A stretch of DNA of 64,000 nucleotides, from the NCBI GenBank assembly GCA_964440115.1, contig CAYTPV010000012.1, positions 39,370 through 103,369 of the forward strand. Reading direction: 5' to 3'. Below are positions 1 through 8,497 of this stretch, piece by piece. Position 1 is the stretch's first letter. The number at the start of each line of letters is the position of its first letter. The position numbers were made by a program, and so were the translations under genes. Under the pieces are notes generated by a model that made no database searches, had not been told where the DNA came from, and was given only the letters and a program-made list of their open reading frames with translations. This stretch comes from JAEWWD01 sp964440115 (lineage in GTDB: Bacteria; Bacillota; Clostridia; Christensenellales; CAG-138).

Positions 1-377
1 TTATAAAGGCCGGCAAGGAACCGGGCGATTACAAAATTGAATATAAAAAAGGAAAACCATCACGTACTTTGTTTGTACTGCGAATCGCCAAAGACAAATG
101 GAGCCTTCGATGCAAACTGTATCACATCGGCGAATACGCCGGAATGCTTGAAGAACTTAGCGAACCCATAAGGCACGGACTGCTTTCCTCAAAAAGGTGC
201 AGGAGCGACGGGGGCAGATGCAAAGGCCCCCTGCGGTTTGCTGCAGGTGGAGAAAACTACTCTTTGTGCAGACACAGCATGCAATTTCAGGGACTTACCG
301 CTTCTGATATTCCTGCTGTATGGAGGCTCCTTGAAGCGGAGAGCCTATCTACAACGCAAACAAAAGAAGGAGATTGA
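1..377 (+). CDS. Hypothetical protein, C-terminal part (5' end outside window)
   Basis: The frame is already open at base 3 and runs about 124 codons to a TGA at 375-377. The start is off the window edge. The visible part begins with a basic, charged stretch and ends with spaced cysteines (RC near residue 81, RC near 88, a later LC) followed by an amphipathic tail. This pattern recalls short clostridial proteins with a possible metal-binding cysteine cluster. I do not recognise the family and assign no function. The next gene starts one base after the stop, so the two are probably cotranscribed. Confidence 0.6.
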   Translation, partial: IKAGKEPGDYKIEYKKGKPSRTLFVLRIAKDKWSLRCKLYHIGEYAGMLEELSEPIRHGLLSSKRCRSDGGRCKGPLRFAAGGENYSLCRHSMQFQGLTASDIPAVWRLLEAESLSTTQTKEGD

Positions 378-378
378 C

Positions 379-783
379 ATGTTTTCGCATTATCTGATGT
401 TCAACCGGAACTGCGCTGAGGCGCTCAATGTTTATGCAAAGCTATTTGGAGCGCAAATCAGCGAAATGCAGAAATACGCGGATATGCCGCCCAATCCGAA
501 TTTCCCCATACCGGAAAGCGACAGGCAGCTTGTGCTTCACGCGCGGCTAAAATGGAACGACACGGAGTTGATGTGCGCCGACAGTTCCGGCCGGAGTACC
601 CCCGGTGATAACATGTATGTTTCCATCACCACGCAGGATGCCGTAATGGTGCAGAATGCGTGGGATGAGCTCAATCAGGGCGGGCAGGTACACATGGAGC
701 TTACGCCTTCGTTCTTTGCCGCGCTGCATGGGTCTTTGCGCGACAGATTCGGCATCAACTGGATGTTTACCGCGCTCAGATAG
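379..783 (+). CDS. VOC-fold (glyoxalase/PhnB-like) protein
   Basis: This 134-residue protein has the look of the PhnB / 3-demethylubiquinone-methyltransferase-like branch of the vicinal oxygen chelate superfamily: an N-terminal YLMFNRNCAEAL strand-helix, FGA near residue 24, a central VLHARL strand, and a C-terminal DRFGINWMF motif that closes the fold. PhnB-type proteins are single-domain dimers that often lack a known substrate, and none is assigned here. The ATG at 379 has an AAGAAGGAGA ribosome site overlapping the end of the upstream gene. A hairpin terminator follows. In-frame upstream codons to 238 overlap the previous gene and are not used. Confidence 0.85.
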   Translation: MFSHYLMFNRNCAEALNVYAKLFGAQISEMQKYADMPPNPNFPIPESDRQLVLHARLKWNDTELMCADSSGRSTPGDNMYVSITTQDAVMVQNAWDELNQGGQVHMELTPSFFAALHGSLRDRFGINWMFTALR

Positions 784-813
784 CACGCGGAATACTCCCT
801 CATACCCAGTACA

Positions 814-845
814 GCCTCTTAAGCGCAAATACGCGCTAGAGAGGC
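814..845 (+). terminator. Rho-independent terminator after the VOC gene
   Basis: An interrupted hairpin pairs GCCTCT (814-819) with AGAGGC (840-845) and AGCGC (822-826) with GCGCT (833-837). It is followed by TTGTTTAT. It sits 31 bases after the VOC stop codon. Confidence 0.6.
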
Positions 846-910
846 TTGTTTATATAAGAGACTTTTGTTTATCCCTATCTATGACACATATTAACAAATC
901 TAATCCGGGC

Positions 911-940
911 TTGATGAGCGATCGTGTACAACGATATAAT
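911..940 (+). promoter_or_regulatory. Sigma-A-type promoter for the acetate-kinase-like gene
   Basis: TTGATG at 911-916 and a perfect TATAAT at 935-940 are separated by 18 bases. The start codon lies 30 bases further on, with AAAGGGAG as ribosome site, so the leader is short. Confidence 0.65.
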
Positions 941-970
941 GGGATAAATCCAAACAGCAAAGGGAGAACC

Positions 971-2152
971 ATGAAAGTACTGGTATGCAACGCGGGAAGT
1001 ACTTCCCTGAAATTCAAGCTTTTCGATATGCCCGGCGACAAACTGCTGGCAACCGGCAATGTTGAACGTGTCGGCAGCAGCACAAATGCGCTGTTTCGTT
1101 ATGCAAACTGCCTCGGCGGCGAATGCGTTCGGCTTTCGGAGCAGGAAATACCCAATTATTCAGCGGGTATCAAGCTGTTTCTGAACCATTTAACCGGCAG
1201 GGAATACGGCGTAATCCAAGACGTTGCCGAAATAGAGCGCATCGGCTTCAAAACCGTACTTGCAAAAGGCTATTACGGCATTCATGAGCTGACACCGGAT
1301 GTACTTGCCGCAATGGAAGAGTATTTGGTGGTGGCCCCCGTACACAACAGCGCGTATATCGAAACCATCCGTGAGTTCGAGGGCATATTGCCGGGTGTGA
1401 AACTGATAGGTGTTTTTGAAACGGCTTTTCATACGACCATCCCGCTAGAGCGGAAGTTGTACGGCATTCCGTACGAATGGTATGAGCGGTATGGCATACA
1501 GCGTTTTGGGTACCATGGCGCTTCGCACAGCTATATCGCGGACGTTATCACGGAGCAGCGCGGCTGTACCGGAAGGCTGATTTCCTGCCATCTTGGCGGC
1601 AGCGGTTCAATCTGCGCCATTGAAAACGGTAAAAGCGTGGATACCAGCTTTGGTTTCTCTCTGCAGACCGGCCTTATCCACGCCAATCGTGTGGGCGATG
1701 CCGATCCGTATTTATTCCCGTTCCTGCTCTCACAGGGATTGACAGCGGAAGAGATTACGCGCGGTATGGATAAAACGGGCGGCCTTCTTGGTATTTCCGG
1801 CGTAAGCAACGACCTGAGGGATATACAGCAGGCGGCTGCGGAAGGAAACGTCCGCGCACAGCTTTCCATCGATACCTATTGCAACGGAATCATCAAATAC
1901 ATCGGCGCTTACTACGCTGAACTTGGGGGATTGGATCACCTCGTTTTCACCGGCGGCATCGGCGAAAACTCCGCAGCCGTGCGAAACGCAGTCTGCGGAA
2001 AGCTTTCTCATATGGGCATCGTTTTGGATCAGGAAAAGTCAAAGCCTTATGCGGATACACAGATCATTTCGGCTGAGGGTTCGCCGGTAACGGTATGGGT
2101 CGTTCCGGCAAATGAGGAACTGGGCGTAGCCCGCAAAACGTATTGCTATTGA
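971..2152 (+). CDS. Acetate-kinase-family enzyme with altered active site
   Basis: A 393-residue ASKHA-fold kinase of the acetate/propionate kinase family, the usual length for AckA. Family landmarks are the N-terminal NAGSTSLK (Asn7), APVHN (His125), the FGYHGASH block (His182), HLGGSGS, GGIGEN near residue 322 and ANEELG near the C-terminus. Several positions that are nearly fixed in true acetate kinases differ. The HRVVHGG arginine is Lys94 in a rewritten segment. The catalytic aspartate of FDTAFH is Glu150 (FETAFH). MGFTPLEG reads FGFSLQTG, and RSGDIDP reads RVGDADP (Arg240 kept). No phosphotransacetylase gene is adjacent. The fold and ATP-dependent acyl phosphate chemistry are likely, but the acid substrate is uncertain and may not be acetate. 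It has its own promoter and terminator. An in-frame extension upstream to 656 overlaps the VOC gene and is rejected. Confidence 0.85.
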   Translation: MKVLVCNAGSTSLKFKLFDMPGDKLLATGNVERVGSSTNALFRYANCLGGECVRLSEQEIPNYSAGIKLFLNHLTGREYGVIQDVAEIERIGFKTVLAKGYYGIHELTPDVLAAMEEYLVVAPVHNSAYIETIREFEGILPGVKLIGVFETAFHTTIPLERKLYGIPYEWYERYGIQRFGYHGASHSYIADVITEQRGCTGRLISCHLGGSGSICAIENGKSVDTSFGFSLQTGLIHANRVGDADPYLFPFLLSQGLTAEEITRGMDKTGGLLGISGVSNDLRDIQQAAAEGNVRAQLSIDTYCNGIIKYIGAYYAELGGLDHLVFTGGIGENSAAVRNAVCGKLSHMGIVLDQEKSKPYADTQIISAEGSPVTVWVVPANEELGVARKTYCY

Positions 2153-2164
2153 ATATAACCCATG

Positions 2165-2193
2165 CGCAAAGCGGCCGTTCCGGCCGCTTTGCG
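2165..2193 (+). terminator. Strong hairpin terminator after the kinase gene
   Basis: A perfect 13-bp GC-rich stem (2165-2177 with 2181-2193) has a three-base TTC loop and is followed by TTTTATG. It lies between two convergent genes. The reverse strand lacks a good U-tract, so it mainly serves the plus-strand gene. Confidence 0.85.
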
Positions 2194-2195
2194 TT

Positions 2196-3137
2196 TTATG
2201 CATTCATCAAATTTGTTCGAAGCTGATCAATGGCAGGTGTCGGCACGCCGCTTTGCTCAATCAATGCATCAAACTGTGCCTGTAAAAAACGCATTTCACT
2301 TTTTGCCGCTATGCAGTGCTTTGCCATGGTGACTTCCGCCAGCTTAGTATTCATAAAGAGTTTGTAGATGCCCGCCAGCAAACCGGCCGGCAGATCATAT
2401 ATTCGCATCTTGAATGGCGCGGGCGTTACGCCGATACTCCGCAGCACCCGAAATCCTTCCTTTATGCCCAAGACCATTCTTTTTACATCCGGATAGGACC
2501 GAGCAAGCGATCGATTGTCGCAGCCGTGGCCGTAGAGGGCGTTTGCGATGCTTGTAACCATCGCCACATGGGTTTTCTGCCATGCGTTCATATTTTTATA
2601 GTAAACCGACGGAATACCGGCTTCGCGAAACAGCTTAATGAGTTCCCTTACCCGAGGCGTTTTTAATCCGCTCGCCTCTCCGAAAGTTGTGGTTTGAAAC
2701 GCGCGCAGCAGCCCTTTGCCTATGAAATAGTTAACCTTGCCGTTTGCGCGTTCACCTCCTGCCGATGGGAATCCGATCATCATGCGGTCAACGCCTATCT
2801 GCCTGACCCAATCGTCATATCCCCCCGCGTTGTTTACGACAAATACGATATTGGGGGAAGCGTTTTGTGAAAGCGCGGACAGCACCTGATCCACCTGTGT
2901 CCGCTGCATCACAACCAATATGTAATCGTATATCACGTCCGGTTCAAGCGTTTCAATAGTATTTATATTGGCGGTTTCTTCTTTGCCATTCGCCGGATTT
3001 TGCAGCACCAATCCGGTATCCTGAAGTTCTTGAAGCCGCGTTCCCCTTGCGAGCATCGTCACCTCGTGCCCGGCGTTTGCAAGCTTCGCGCCAAATATGC
3101 TGCCGATCACACCGGCGCCGTAAATCAATATCTTCAT
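2196..3137 (-). CDS. Ketopantoate reductase (PanE/ApbA) family protein
   Basis: A 313-residue NADPH-dependent 2-dehydropantoate 2-reductase family protein. The N-terminus is a Rossmann GAGVIGSIFGAKLANAGHEV dinucleotide motif, followed by an MLARG basic patch that fits NADPH and a VVNNAGG segment at the nucleotide site. A C-terminal helical half (NAWQKTHVAMVTSIANALYG) carries the family's conserved Lys/His-Asn surface. Authentic PanE makes pantoate for coenzyme A. This copy stands alone without panB or panC, and clostridial genomes often carry several paralogues, so another oxo-acid may be the substrate. An AAGGAGTAAGCC ribosome site precedes the ATG. Confidence 0.85.
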   Translation of the reverse strand: MKILIYGAGVIGSIFGAKLANAGHEVTMLARGTRLQELQDTGLVLQNPANGKEETANINTIETLEPDVIYDYILVVMQRTQVDQVLSALSQNASPNIVFVVNNAGGYDDWVRQIGVDRMMIGFPSAGGERANGKVNYFIGKGLLRAFQTTTFGEASGLKTPRVRELIKLFREAGIPSVYYKNMNAWQKTHVAMVTSIANALYGHGCDNRSLARSYPDVKRMVLGIKEGFRVLRSIGVTPAPFKMRIYDLPAGLLAGIYKLFMNTKLAEVTMAKHCIAAKSEMRFLQAQFDALIEQSGVPTPAIDQLRTNLMNA

Positions 3138-3271
3138 GGCTTACTCCTTTTATTGAGTAAAAGTCACCTGTGTCTGCGGTTTTGGTCTATCAGAAAATAT
3201 TATAAAATACACATATTCCTTAATCAACACGTACATTGCGTACGTCTGTCATGCGGGTATATATATAAACA

Positions 3272-3304
3272 AAATGGCCGCTTTAGCAATGAAAGCGGCC
3301 ATTT
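3272..3304 (-). terminator. Terminator of the cell-wall peptidase gene
   Basis: A 13-bp perfect stem (AAATGGCCGCTTT at 3272-3284 with 3292-3304) has a seven-base loop and, on the minus strand, is followed by a TTTGTTTATA tail. It lies just beyond the minus-strand stop at 3333. Confidence 0.8.
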
Positions 3305-3332
3305 CTGCGATATGAGAGGTTACATCTGGGCA

Positions 3333-4478
3333 TCATGGCACAAACTTCGGCTTGCCGTAGAGATTGAACAATGGCTTTACTTCCACTTTGCCCGTCATCT
3401 GGTTGCGGACTTCGTGCGTATTGAGTTTGCTGACCTGTATGCCGTAGGCTGCTCCCACCGCTTCCACCGTCCATTGGCTGCCCAGGTACATGCCCATATG
3501 CGGAATAGAGCCGCTTGTCTGCCGGAACACGCAATCCGCAGGGCGAAGGGCCGCCTTTTCAATTTTGGTGCAATAGTTTTTATATATCGAATTTGCCGTC
3601 GCATCAAATGTACGGGATACCACCTGATACTTGCGCCATATGCCCACCAGCAGTCCTGAACAGTCCGCGCAGCCCTGCGGAATGCCCTTTTTCACGCATT
3701 CCAGATAATGCTGTATCAAAAACTCCTTTCGGCCGCCGCTGAAGAACGCGGGATACTTCTGTGCGCGGTCGTTGATGTATTCTACTGTCGGAACCTGCAC
3801 GGTCAGATCCGGTTTGTACAAGTTGGCGCTGTAAATATAGGAACCGCAAGGCCATACCCAGCGCAGAGTTTCTGCCACCAGATCGATGCGAAGCTGCGTT
3901 TCCCCCGCAAGCGCGATGTTGATTTCCGAAATGGCGGTGGGAGGAACATAAGGGAAATCCACCGGATTGAGCGGTCCCTTGCTTTGCGCGGCAATGGCCT
4001 TGTCAATCGCAGCCCTCGTTTCCGGGCCCACAATGCCATCGACTTTTATACCGGCATACTTCTGGAATTTCATGACCGCGTCGTTGGTCATCGTCCCGAA
4101 AATGCCGTCGAGCTTGCCTGCGTAGAATGGCAGTTGCACGGATGGATCGATTAACAGATTCAGCTGTTTCTGCAGCAATAAGACATCCGACCCCGTCATA
4201 TAAGGCGTAGTAAGCTTCAAAAGGCGCTGGCTTTGCATCTGCTCGATAGCGTCAGCGATCGCGTCTTCCGTTTCACTATTTACAAAGCCGGTGGCTTCTA
4301 TGAGTTGATCAGTTTGAAACGATACGACAGCGCTTTGCGTGGACGGGCCAAATACGCCGTTTTTTGCATCTGTATAATAGGGTTCGTCTGTGCCGGGGTC
4401 GATCAGTCGGCTTAGTTTCTCCTGCAGCTCCAGTACATCGTCGCCCTCCGCGCCCAGTGTTAAAAAGGATTGAGCCAT
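3333..4478 (-). CDS. Peptidoglycan-binding, NlpC/P60-type cysteine peptidase
   Basis: A 381-residue protein with two PG_binding_1 domains (about residues 8-80 and 95-160; repeated GVFG / DGIFG-T and VGPET signatures). A C-terminal cell-wall peptidase domain follows. Its likely nucleophile is Cys273 in ADCSGLL and its likely general base is His327 in PHMGMYLG. This order is typical of gamma-D-glutamyl-diamino-acid endopeptidases. There is no signal peptide, as in many spore or mother-cell wall enzymes, or else export is non-classical. The start at 4478 is chosen because AAGGTGAT lies 6 bases upstream and because the first PG-binding domain begins at once. Codons upstream to 4529 lack a ribosome site. 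The gene is monocistronic with its own terminator. Confidence 0.85.
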   Translation of the reverse strand: MAQSFLTLGAEGDDVLELQEKLSRLIDPGTDEPYYTDAKNGVFGPSTQSAVVSFQTDQLIEATGFVNSETEDAIADAIEQMQSQRLLKLTTPYMTGSDVLLLQKQLNLLIDPSVQLPFYAGKLDGIFGTMTNDAVMKFQKYAGIKVDGIVGPETRAAIDKAIAAQSKGPLNPVDFPYVPPTAISEINIALAGETQLRIDLVAETLRWVWPCGSYIYSANLYKPDLTVQVPTVEYINDRAQKYPAFFSGGRKEFLIQHYLECVKKGIPQGCADCSGLLVGIWRKYQVVSRTFDATANSIYKNYCTKIEKAALRPADCVFRQTSGSIPHMGMYLGSQWTVEAVGAAYGIQVSKLNTHEVRNQMTGKVEVKPLFNLYGKPKFVP

Positions 4479-4532
4479 ATATATCACCTTTATATAGTTA
4501 AGAGTTACTATAAAATATGCAGACAGCAAAAC

Positions 4533-4580
4533 AAGCGTTCACTGTACACCCGGGCCATAGCGCCGTGCACTGTGAACGCT
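4533..4580 (-). terminator. Long hairpin downstream of the histidine kinase gene
   Basis: AGCGTTCAC (4533-4541) pairs with GTGAACGCT (4572-4580). Partial pairing continues inside the arm. On the minus strand the stem is followed by TGTTTTGCTG. Probably terminates the two-component operon. Confidence 0.55.
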
Positions 4581-4640
4581 TTGCATTTGAATACATAAAG
4601 GATGCATGTGCAACATCTAATCTGCTCTGGCATACTTGCT

Positions 4641-6077
4641 TTAAACCGAGAAGATAAACTCCGTCCCTTTTCCGACGATGCTGGACACTTTTACTTCAAT
4701 CCCATGCCTGTCTGCGATTTGTTTTGCGATGGCAAGTCCGAGCCCGGAACCATCCCGGTTGTTTTCAGACGCCACTTTATAAAACCGATCAAAAATATAC
4801 GGAATATCTTCTGGTGCTATTCCGCAGCCGTGATCGGCAATCGCAACGGCTCCGTTATGCAGCGACACTTGCACGATGCCACCCTCGTTTGAAAACTTGA
4901 CGGCGTTGGTCAGCACAATCAAAACCATCTGGCGCAGCCTGCCGTAATCGCCCTTCCTTACGAGGGATTCCGTATCCATATAGAGACGAATATCTACCAC
5001 TTTTGTTTTTGCGATATGCAGCGCGCTTCTCACCGCATCCCGAAGCACATCGCATATATCAAGCTCGCGCATTTCCATAGCAAAGTCCGGGTTCTGCAGC
5101 CTGGAGAGATCAAGGAGGTCCGTTACAAGACGCTCAAGCGATATTGTCTCTTTGAGCATCTGCCTGTGATACTCTTTTACCTGTTCGGTATCCGTAACCA
5201 CGCCGTCGCATATGGCTTCGAGCGACCCCCGCAGCACTGTTACGGGCGTTTTAAGCTCGTGCGAAACATTGGCCACGAAATCCCGGCGTAGCTTATCCAA
5301 CCGGTCGCTTTCTGATTTGGCCGCGTACAGCCGATCGCTGAGAATATCGAGTGCGCCGGCAAGCTCTCCGATCTCGTCCCGCTGTTCGATACCCGTTTTC
5401 ACCTCGTAGTTGCCTTCCGCGAGCAAAAATGCGGAACTTTTCATCCGATTAAGAGGCTTAGTGAACACAACAGCAAGGAACAACGACAATATTACGGAAA
5501 GAACAAGCGCCGTGATTACGCTAATCGCCAGTATTTGAACCCCCTGCATGGTCGCGTCTTCCATACCCACAATCGGGGAATGCAGCAACACTACGCCTAC
5601 GATCCGGCCATCCACCAGTATTGGCGTGCCTGCAGTAAGCGTCGGCGTTTCGAGCAGTCCGCTGAATACTTCGCTGAATGTGGTGTTGCCTTGAAACACC
5701 TGTTTGACGACCTGTTCGGCGTTTTCGGGAAGATCCGCGTAATTATAGGTTTGCCCCGACATCATGCCGCTGTTGATGAGATTGAGCTGCTCGTCCACAA
5801 TCCAGACATCCGCCATGGCGATATCATCTATAAAACGAAGATATGCGCCATATCCCATGCCTTGCATGCCCCCTCTTCTTCCGCTCGCAGGCGCATTGCC
5901 CATAAACTCGGAAAGTGCGAACGCAATGGAAACGGCGCGCTCCTCAAGCTCTTCTTTATGGGTTTTAATCGTCTGTGCGCGAAAAAGTGTGATGAATATC
6001 GCGCCTATCACACAGGAAAACAGCAGCAGTGCCGCCGCAAAATAAAGCGCAAGCTTTCGGGCGATTCTACTCTTCAT
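4641..6077 (-). CDS. Membrane sensor histidine kinase
   Basis: A 478-residue class I histidine kinase. TM1 is at about residues 9-31. An extracytoplasmic sensor of about 150 residues follows, with a Gly/Arg/Met-rich patch near 65-75. TM2 is at about 181-205 and a HAMP domain at about 206-255. The HisKA box FVANVSHELKTP carries phospho-acceptor His273. The HATPase_c domain has the N box (LTNAVKFS), G1 (DHGCGIAP), F box (FDRFYK) and G2 (GSGLGLAI). The start overlaps the response regulator by 11 bases, so the pair is translationally coupled. The signal is unknown; the adjacent divergent secreted protein is a likely target or accessory. The 4641 stop precedes a hairpin terminator. Confidence 0.95.
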   Translation of the reverse strand: MKSRIARKLALYFAAALLLFSCVIGAIFITLFRAQTIKTHKEELEERAVSIAFALSEFMGNAPASGRRGGMQGMGYGAYLRFIDDIAMADVWIVDEQLNLINSGMMSGQTYNYADLPENAEQVVKQVFQGNTTFSEVFSGLLETPTLTAGTPILVDGRIVGVVLLHSPIVGMEDATMQGVQILAISVITALVLSVILSLFLAVVFTKPLNRMKSSAFLLAEGNYEVKTGIEQRDEIGELAGALDILSDRLYAAKSESDRLDKLRRDFVANVSHELKTPVTVLRGSLEAICDGVVTDTEQVKEYHRQMLKETISLERLVTDLLDLSRLQNPDFAMEMRELDICDVLRDAVRSALHIAKTKVVDIRLYMDTESLVRKGDYGRLRQMVLIVLTNAVKFSNEGGIVQVSLHNGAVAIADHGCGIAPEDIPYIFDRFYKVASENNRDGSGLGLAIAKQIADRHGIEVKVSSIVGKGTEFIFSV

Positions 6078-6759
6078 CTTTTACCTCGAATTTATAACCG
6101 ACGCCCCAGATGGTTTTGATATCCCAGTTCTCATGCGGATATTCATCCAGCTTTGCGCGCAAACGCTTGATATGGGAATCTACTGTACGCGTATCCCCGA
6201 AATACTCATACCCCCACAAACTGTTCAGCAGATTTTCGCGGGAGAACACTTTGTTTTTATTGGCGGCAAGAGTCCAGAGTATTTCGGTCTCTTTTTTTGT
6301 CAGTTCCACATGCCTGCCATCGATGGAAACCGCGTATTCGTCCATATTGATATTTATGTTATCAAATGAAGCTGTTTGCGCTTTTTTAATTTCTTCGCGA
6401 CTGATGCGCCGCAGCACGGCTCGTATCCTTGCCATAACCTCGCCCGGTGAAAACGGCTTGACGACATAATCATCCGCCCCAATATCCAGCCCCATAATTC
6501 TTTCAAAATCCTCGCTGCGCGCCGTAACCATAATGACCGGCGTATTGAAGTTTTTTCTGATTTCGCGGCATACTTCAAATCCATCGATCTTAGGCATCAT
6601 GACATCCAGCAGCACCACATCCGGCTGTAATTTGTAGAACAGATCAAGCGCCTGCTGCCCGTCAAACGCGGCATAAGGCGTGTATCCTTCCTTTTTTGCG
6701 TATTCCTCCAGAATGGAAACAATCTGCCTGTTATCATCGGCAATCAGTACGGACGCCAT
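6067..6759 (-). CDS. OmpR/PhoB-family response regulator
   Basis: A 230-residue regulator. The receiver domain has acidic pocket Asp8/Asp9, phospho-acceptor Asp52 in LLDVMMP, Thr79 and Lys101 in VVKPFS. A winged-helix output domain (about 130-228) ends with the usual DTRTVDSHIKRLRAKLD recognition helix and a WGVGYKF wing. It is the first gene of the two-component operon. A TATAAT-like -10 box lies on the minus strand at 6790-6795, with no clear -35. DNA binding is probably to direct repeats, as in the family, but I could not pick out the site in the divergent intergenic region. Confidence 0.95.
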   Translation of the reverse strand: MASVLIADDNRQIVSILEEYAKKEGYTPYAAFDGQQALDLFYKLQPDVVLLDVMMPKIDGFEVCREIRKNFNTPVIMVTARSEDFERIMGLDIGADDYVVKPFSPGEVMARIRAVLRRISREEIKKAQTASFDNININMDEYAVSIDGRHVELTKKETEILWTLAANKNKVFSRENLLNSLWGYEYFGDTRTVDSHIKRLRAKLDEYPHENWDIKTIWGVGYKFEVKDEE

Positions 6760-6954
6760 AGTACCTCACCCTTTTCTCTGATTACTCAGATTATAGCAAA
6801 AATGACTTGTCTGCATATCGTTTTCGCCCAAATACCATGAATTCAATATCAAAAAAACATAGTTTTGCCATATCCGGCAGATACGCCTCTGACTGAAAAA
6901 GCAGGGTCGCAGGAACAACAAAAGTCAATGTTTCAATCCCGAAAAAACACACTT

Positions 6955-6982
6955 TTGACATGGCTTGACTTCATACTACAGT
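6955..6982 (+). promoter_or_regulatory. Candidate promoter for the secreted Gly/Cys-rich protein
   Basis: A consensus TTGACA at 6955-6960 is followed after 16 bases by TACAGT at 6977-6982. It lies in the 323-bp divergent region 6760-7082 between the response regulator and the secreted protein gene. It leaves a leader of about 95 bases. Upstream of it the region is AT-rich and shows no other clear element. Confidence 0.45.
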
Positions 6983-7082
6983 CATCACAGAAACGCGAAG
7001 GAGTGATGCAGCAATCAAGAATGCGTTGTAAAAACAAAGACCTGATGTCAATGAAAATATCGTCAATAGAAGGAGAAGAGCT

Positions 7083-7577
7083 ATGATAAGCAAAAAGAAA
7101 TTCATTATACTCGTTGCTGCCGTACTGGCAATCGCTTTCACAACCGTTACCGCTCTGGCGGTAACCAAAACCCTCACCCCCTCTGAAATTCTCGCCGGAC
7201 TCACGGGGAAATCGGTGGAAGTAATTATTGAGGAAAGAGCGCAAGCACATCAGACCTACGGTGCTCTTGCAAACAAATACGACGTACTTGACGCATTTCA
7301 GGCAAAGATGCTTGAGCAGAAAAAAGATTACCTCAAGCAGAGAGTAGCCGAAGGCACCATGACGCAGGAACGGGCTGACGCCATACTTGCAGCAATGGAA
7401 GCCAACCAGGCTAACTGCGATGGCACCGGCAGCGGGGCAGGCTATGGCTTAGGCTGCGGCATGGGCAATGGAGCAGGTCAAGGCCGCGGCATGGGCGGCG
7501 GATTTGGCCGCAATGCAAGTGGCCGAGGCGCGGGTTACGGCTGCGGCGGATCCTGCCAATACGCAACAGCAAACTGA
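7083..7577 (+). CDS. Small secreted DUF2680-like protein with Gly/Cys-rich tail
   Basis: 164 residues. An N-terminal signal sequence (basic KKK, then a hydrophobic ILVAAVLAIAF core, Ala-rich end near residue 26) precedes a helical, charged domain of about 80 residues. That domain, with TMTQERADAILAAME, resembles the DUF2680 / YckD-type repeat in small exported proteins of Bacillota. The last 55 residues are nearly all Gly, Ala, Asn and Arg, with five cysteines as single C or GC pairs. The gene is divergent from the two-component operon, suggesting control by it. The ribosome site AGAAGGAGAAGAGCT is good. Function is unknown; metal binding or an envelope-stress buffer are guesses. Confidence 0.75.
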   Translation: MISKKKFIILVAAVLAIAFTTVTALAVTKTLTPSEILAGLTGKSVEVIIEERAQAHQTYGALANKYDVLDAFQAKMLEQKKDYLKQRVAEGTMTQERADAILAAMEANQANCDGTGSGAGYGLGCGMGNGAGQGRGMGGGFGRNASGRGAGYGCGGSCQYATAN

Positions 7578-7616
7578 TCGTTCGCATACCGCGTTCTGGC
7601 ACTAAAAGCATAAAAA

Positions 7617-7651
7617 ACAAGGTGGTTTGGAAAATACCCGAACCACCTTGT
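7617..7651. terminator. Shared hairpin between convergent genes
   Basis: A perfect 11-bp stem (ACAAGGTGGTT 7617-7627 with 7641-7651) has a T-rich tail on the minus strand (TTTTTTATG) and a weaker one on the plus strand. It can end both the secreted-protein gene and the DeoR-type regulator gene. Confidence 0.8.
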
Positions 7652-7684
7652 TGTATATGTATCCATGTGCTTAGACAAACTCAC

Positions 7685-8452
7685 TCAGCAGACGATCAGT
7701 TCCGCGCCGTTCTTTTCGAGCGCGTTGCGCAGGCCGATATCCGGTTCTCCGTTCGTGATCATCACATGCATGGACTTCAGCTGTGCAATTCTGTAATCTT
7801 TGCAGCGGCCGAATTTATCCGTATCGATTAACAGATACCTGTGATCCGATTGATCCAGCATCATACGGCGGACCTGCGCTTCGCTCTGGCTGTTATCGGT
7901 AAGACCGAATTTTTCATGTATGCCCGAGCAGCTGATGAAAGCCTTGTCGGCATGATATTCCTCAAGCGCGTTCGTTGCCGAATACCCGACGAAGGAGCGG
8001 GAGGAAAGCCTATATTGGCCGCCCGCCACAATGAGGTTGGTATGGGCGCAATCCGCCAGCGTGGAAGCTATGGTCAACGAATTCGTGATGATGGAGATTT
8101 TCATTGTGGAGTTTTTGATCAACCGCGCAAGATGCAGCGCAGTCGTGCTCGAATCGAGCATGATGGTTTCTCCTTCGTTGATAAAGCCAAGGCTGGTTTG
8201 CGCGATGCGGCTCTTTTCCTCGACGAGCAGGGTTTCCCGCAGTTGATAGGGCGCCTCCCTGTCAAACGTTTTGATTTTATATGCACCGCCATGGACGCGG
8301 ACCACCGTATGATCGCCTTTGACCAACTTTTCTAGGTCGCGGCGGATTGTTTCTTCCGCAACATTGAGATTCTTGCTCAATTCGGAGACGGATACGCTGT
8401 CGTTCACATTGAGCGCTTCTGTAATTGCGGATAAACGTTCTACTGCCAGCAT
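7685..8452 (-). CDS. DeoR-family transcriptional regulator of the nucleoside locus
   Basis: A 255-residue regulator. The N-terminal DeoR HTH has RLSAITEALNVNDSVSVSEL with the EETIRRDLEKL recognition helix at about residues 31-41. The C-terminal DeoRC sensor domain (LDSSTTALHLARL, ITNSLTIAS, SCSGIHEKFGLTD) belongs to the ISOCOT fold that binds phosphorylated sugars. The start at 8452 has a GGAGG site; longer frames lack one. It is divergent from the importer/salvage operon, and the family logic makes a pentose phosphate intermediate such as a 5-modified ribose- or ribulose-1-phosphate the likely inducer. That link is inference from position. Confidence 0.9.
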   Translation of the reverse strand: MLAVERLSAITEALNVNDSVSVSELSKNLNVAEETIRRDLEKLVKGDHTVVRVHGGAYKIKTFDREAPYQLRETLLVEEKSRIAQTSLGFINEGETIMLDSSTTALHLARLIKNSTMKISIITNSLTIASTLADCAHTNLIVAGGQYRLSSRSFVGYSATNALEEYHADKAFISCSGIHEKFGLTDNSQSEAQVRRMMLDQSDHRYLLIDTDKFGRCKDYRIAQLKSMHVMITNGEPDIGLRNALEKNGAELIVC

Positions 8453-8497
8453 ATTGCCTCCGTGTGGGATTTTGTTGGATTTGATTTGTTCCGCCTC

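Noticed and set aside
656..970. Upstream in-frame extension of the acetate-kinase-like gene
   Set aside because: It overlaps the VOC gene and crosses the terminator at 814-845 and the promoter at 911-940; homology starts at 971.
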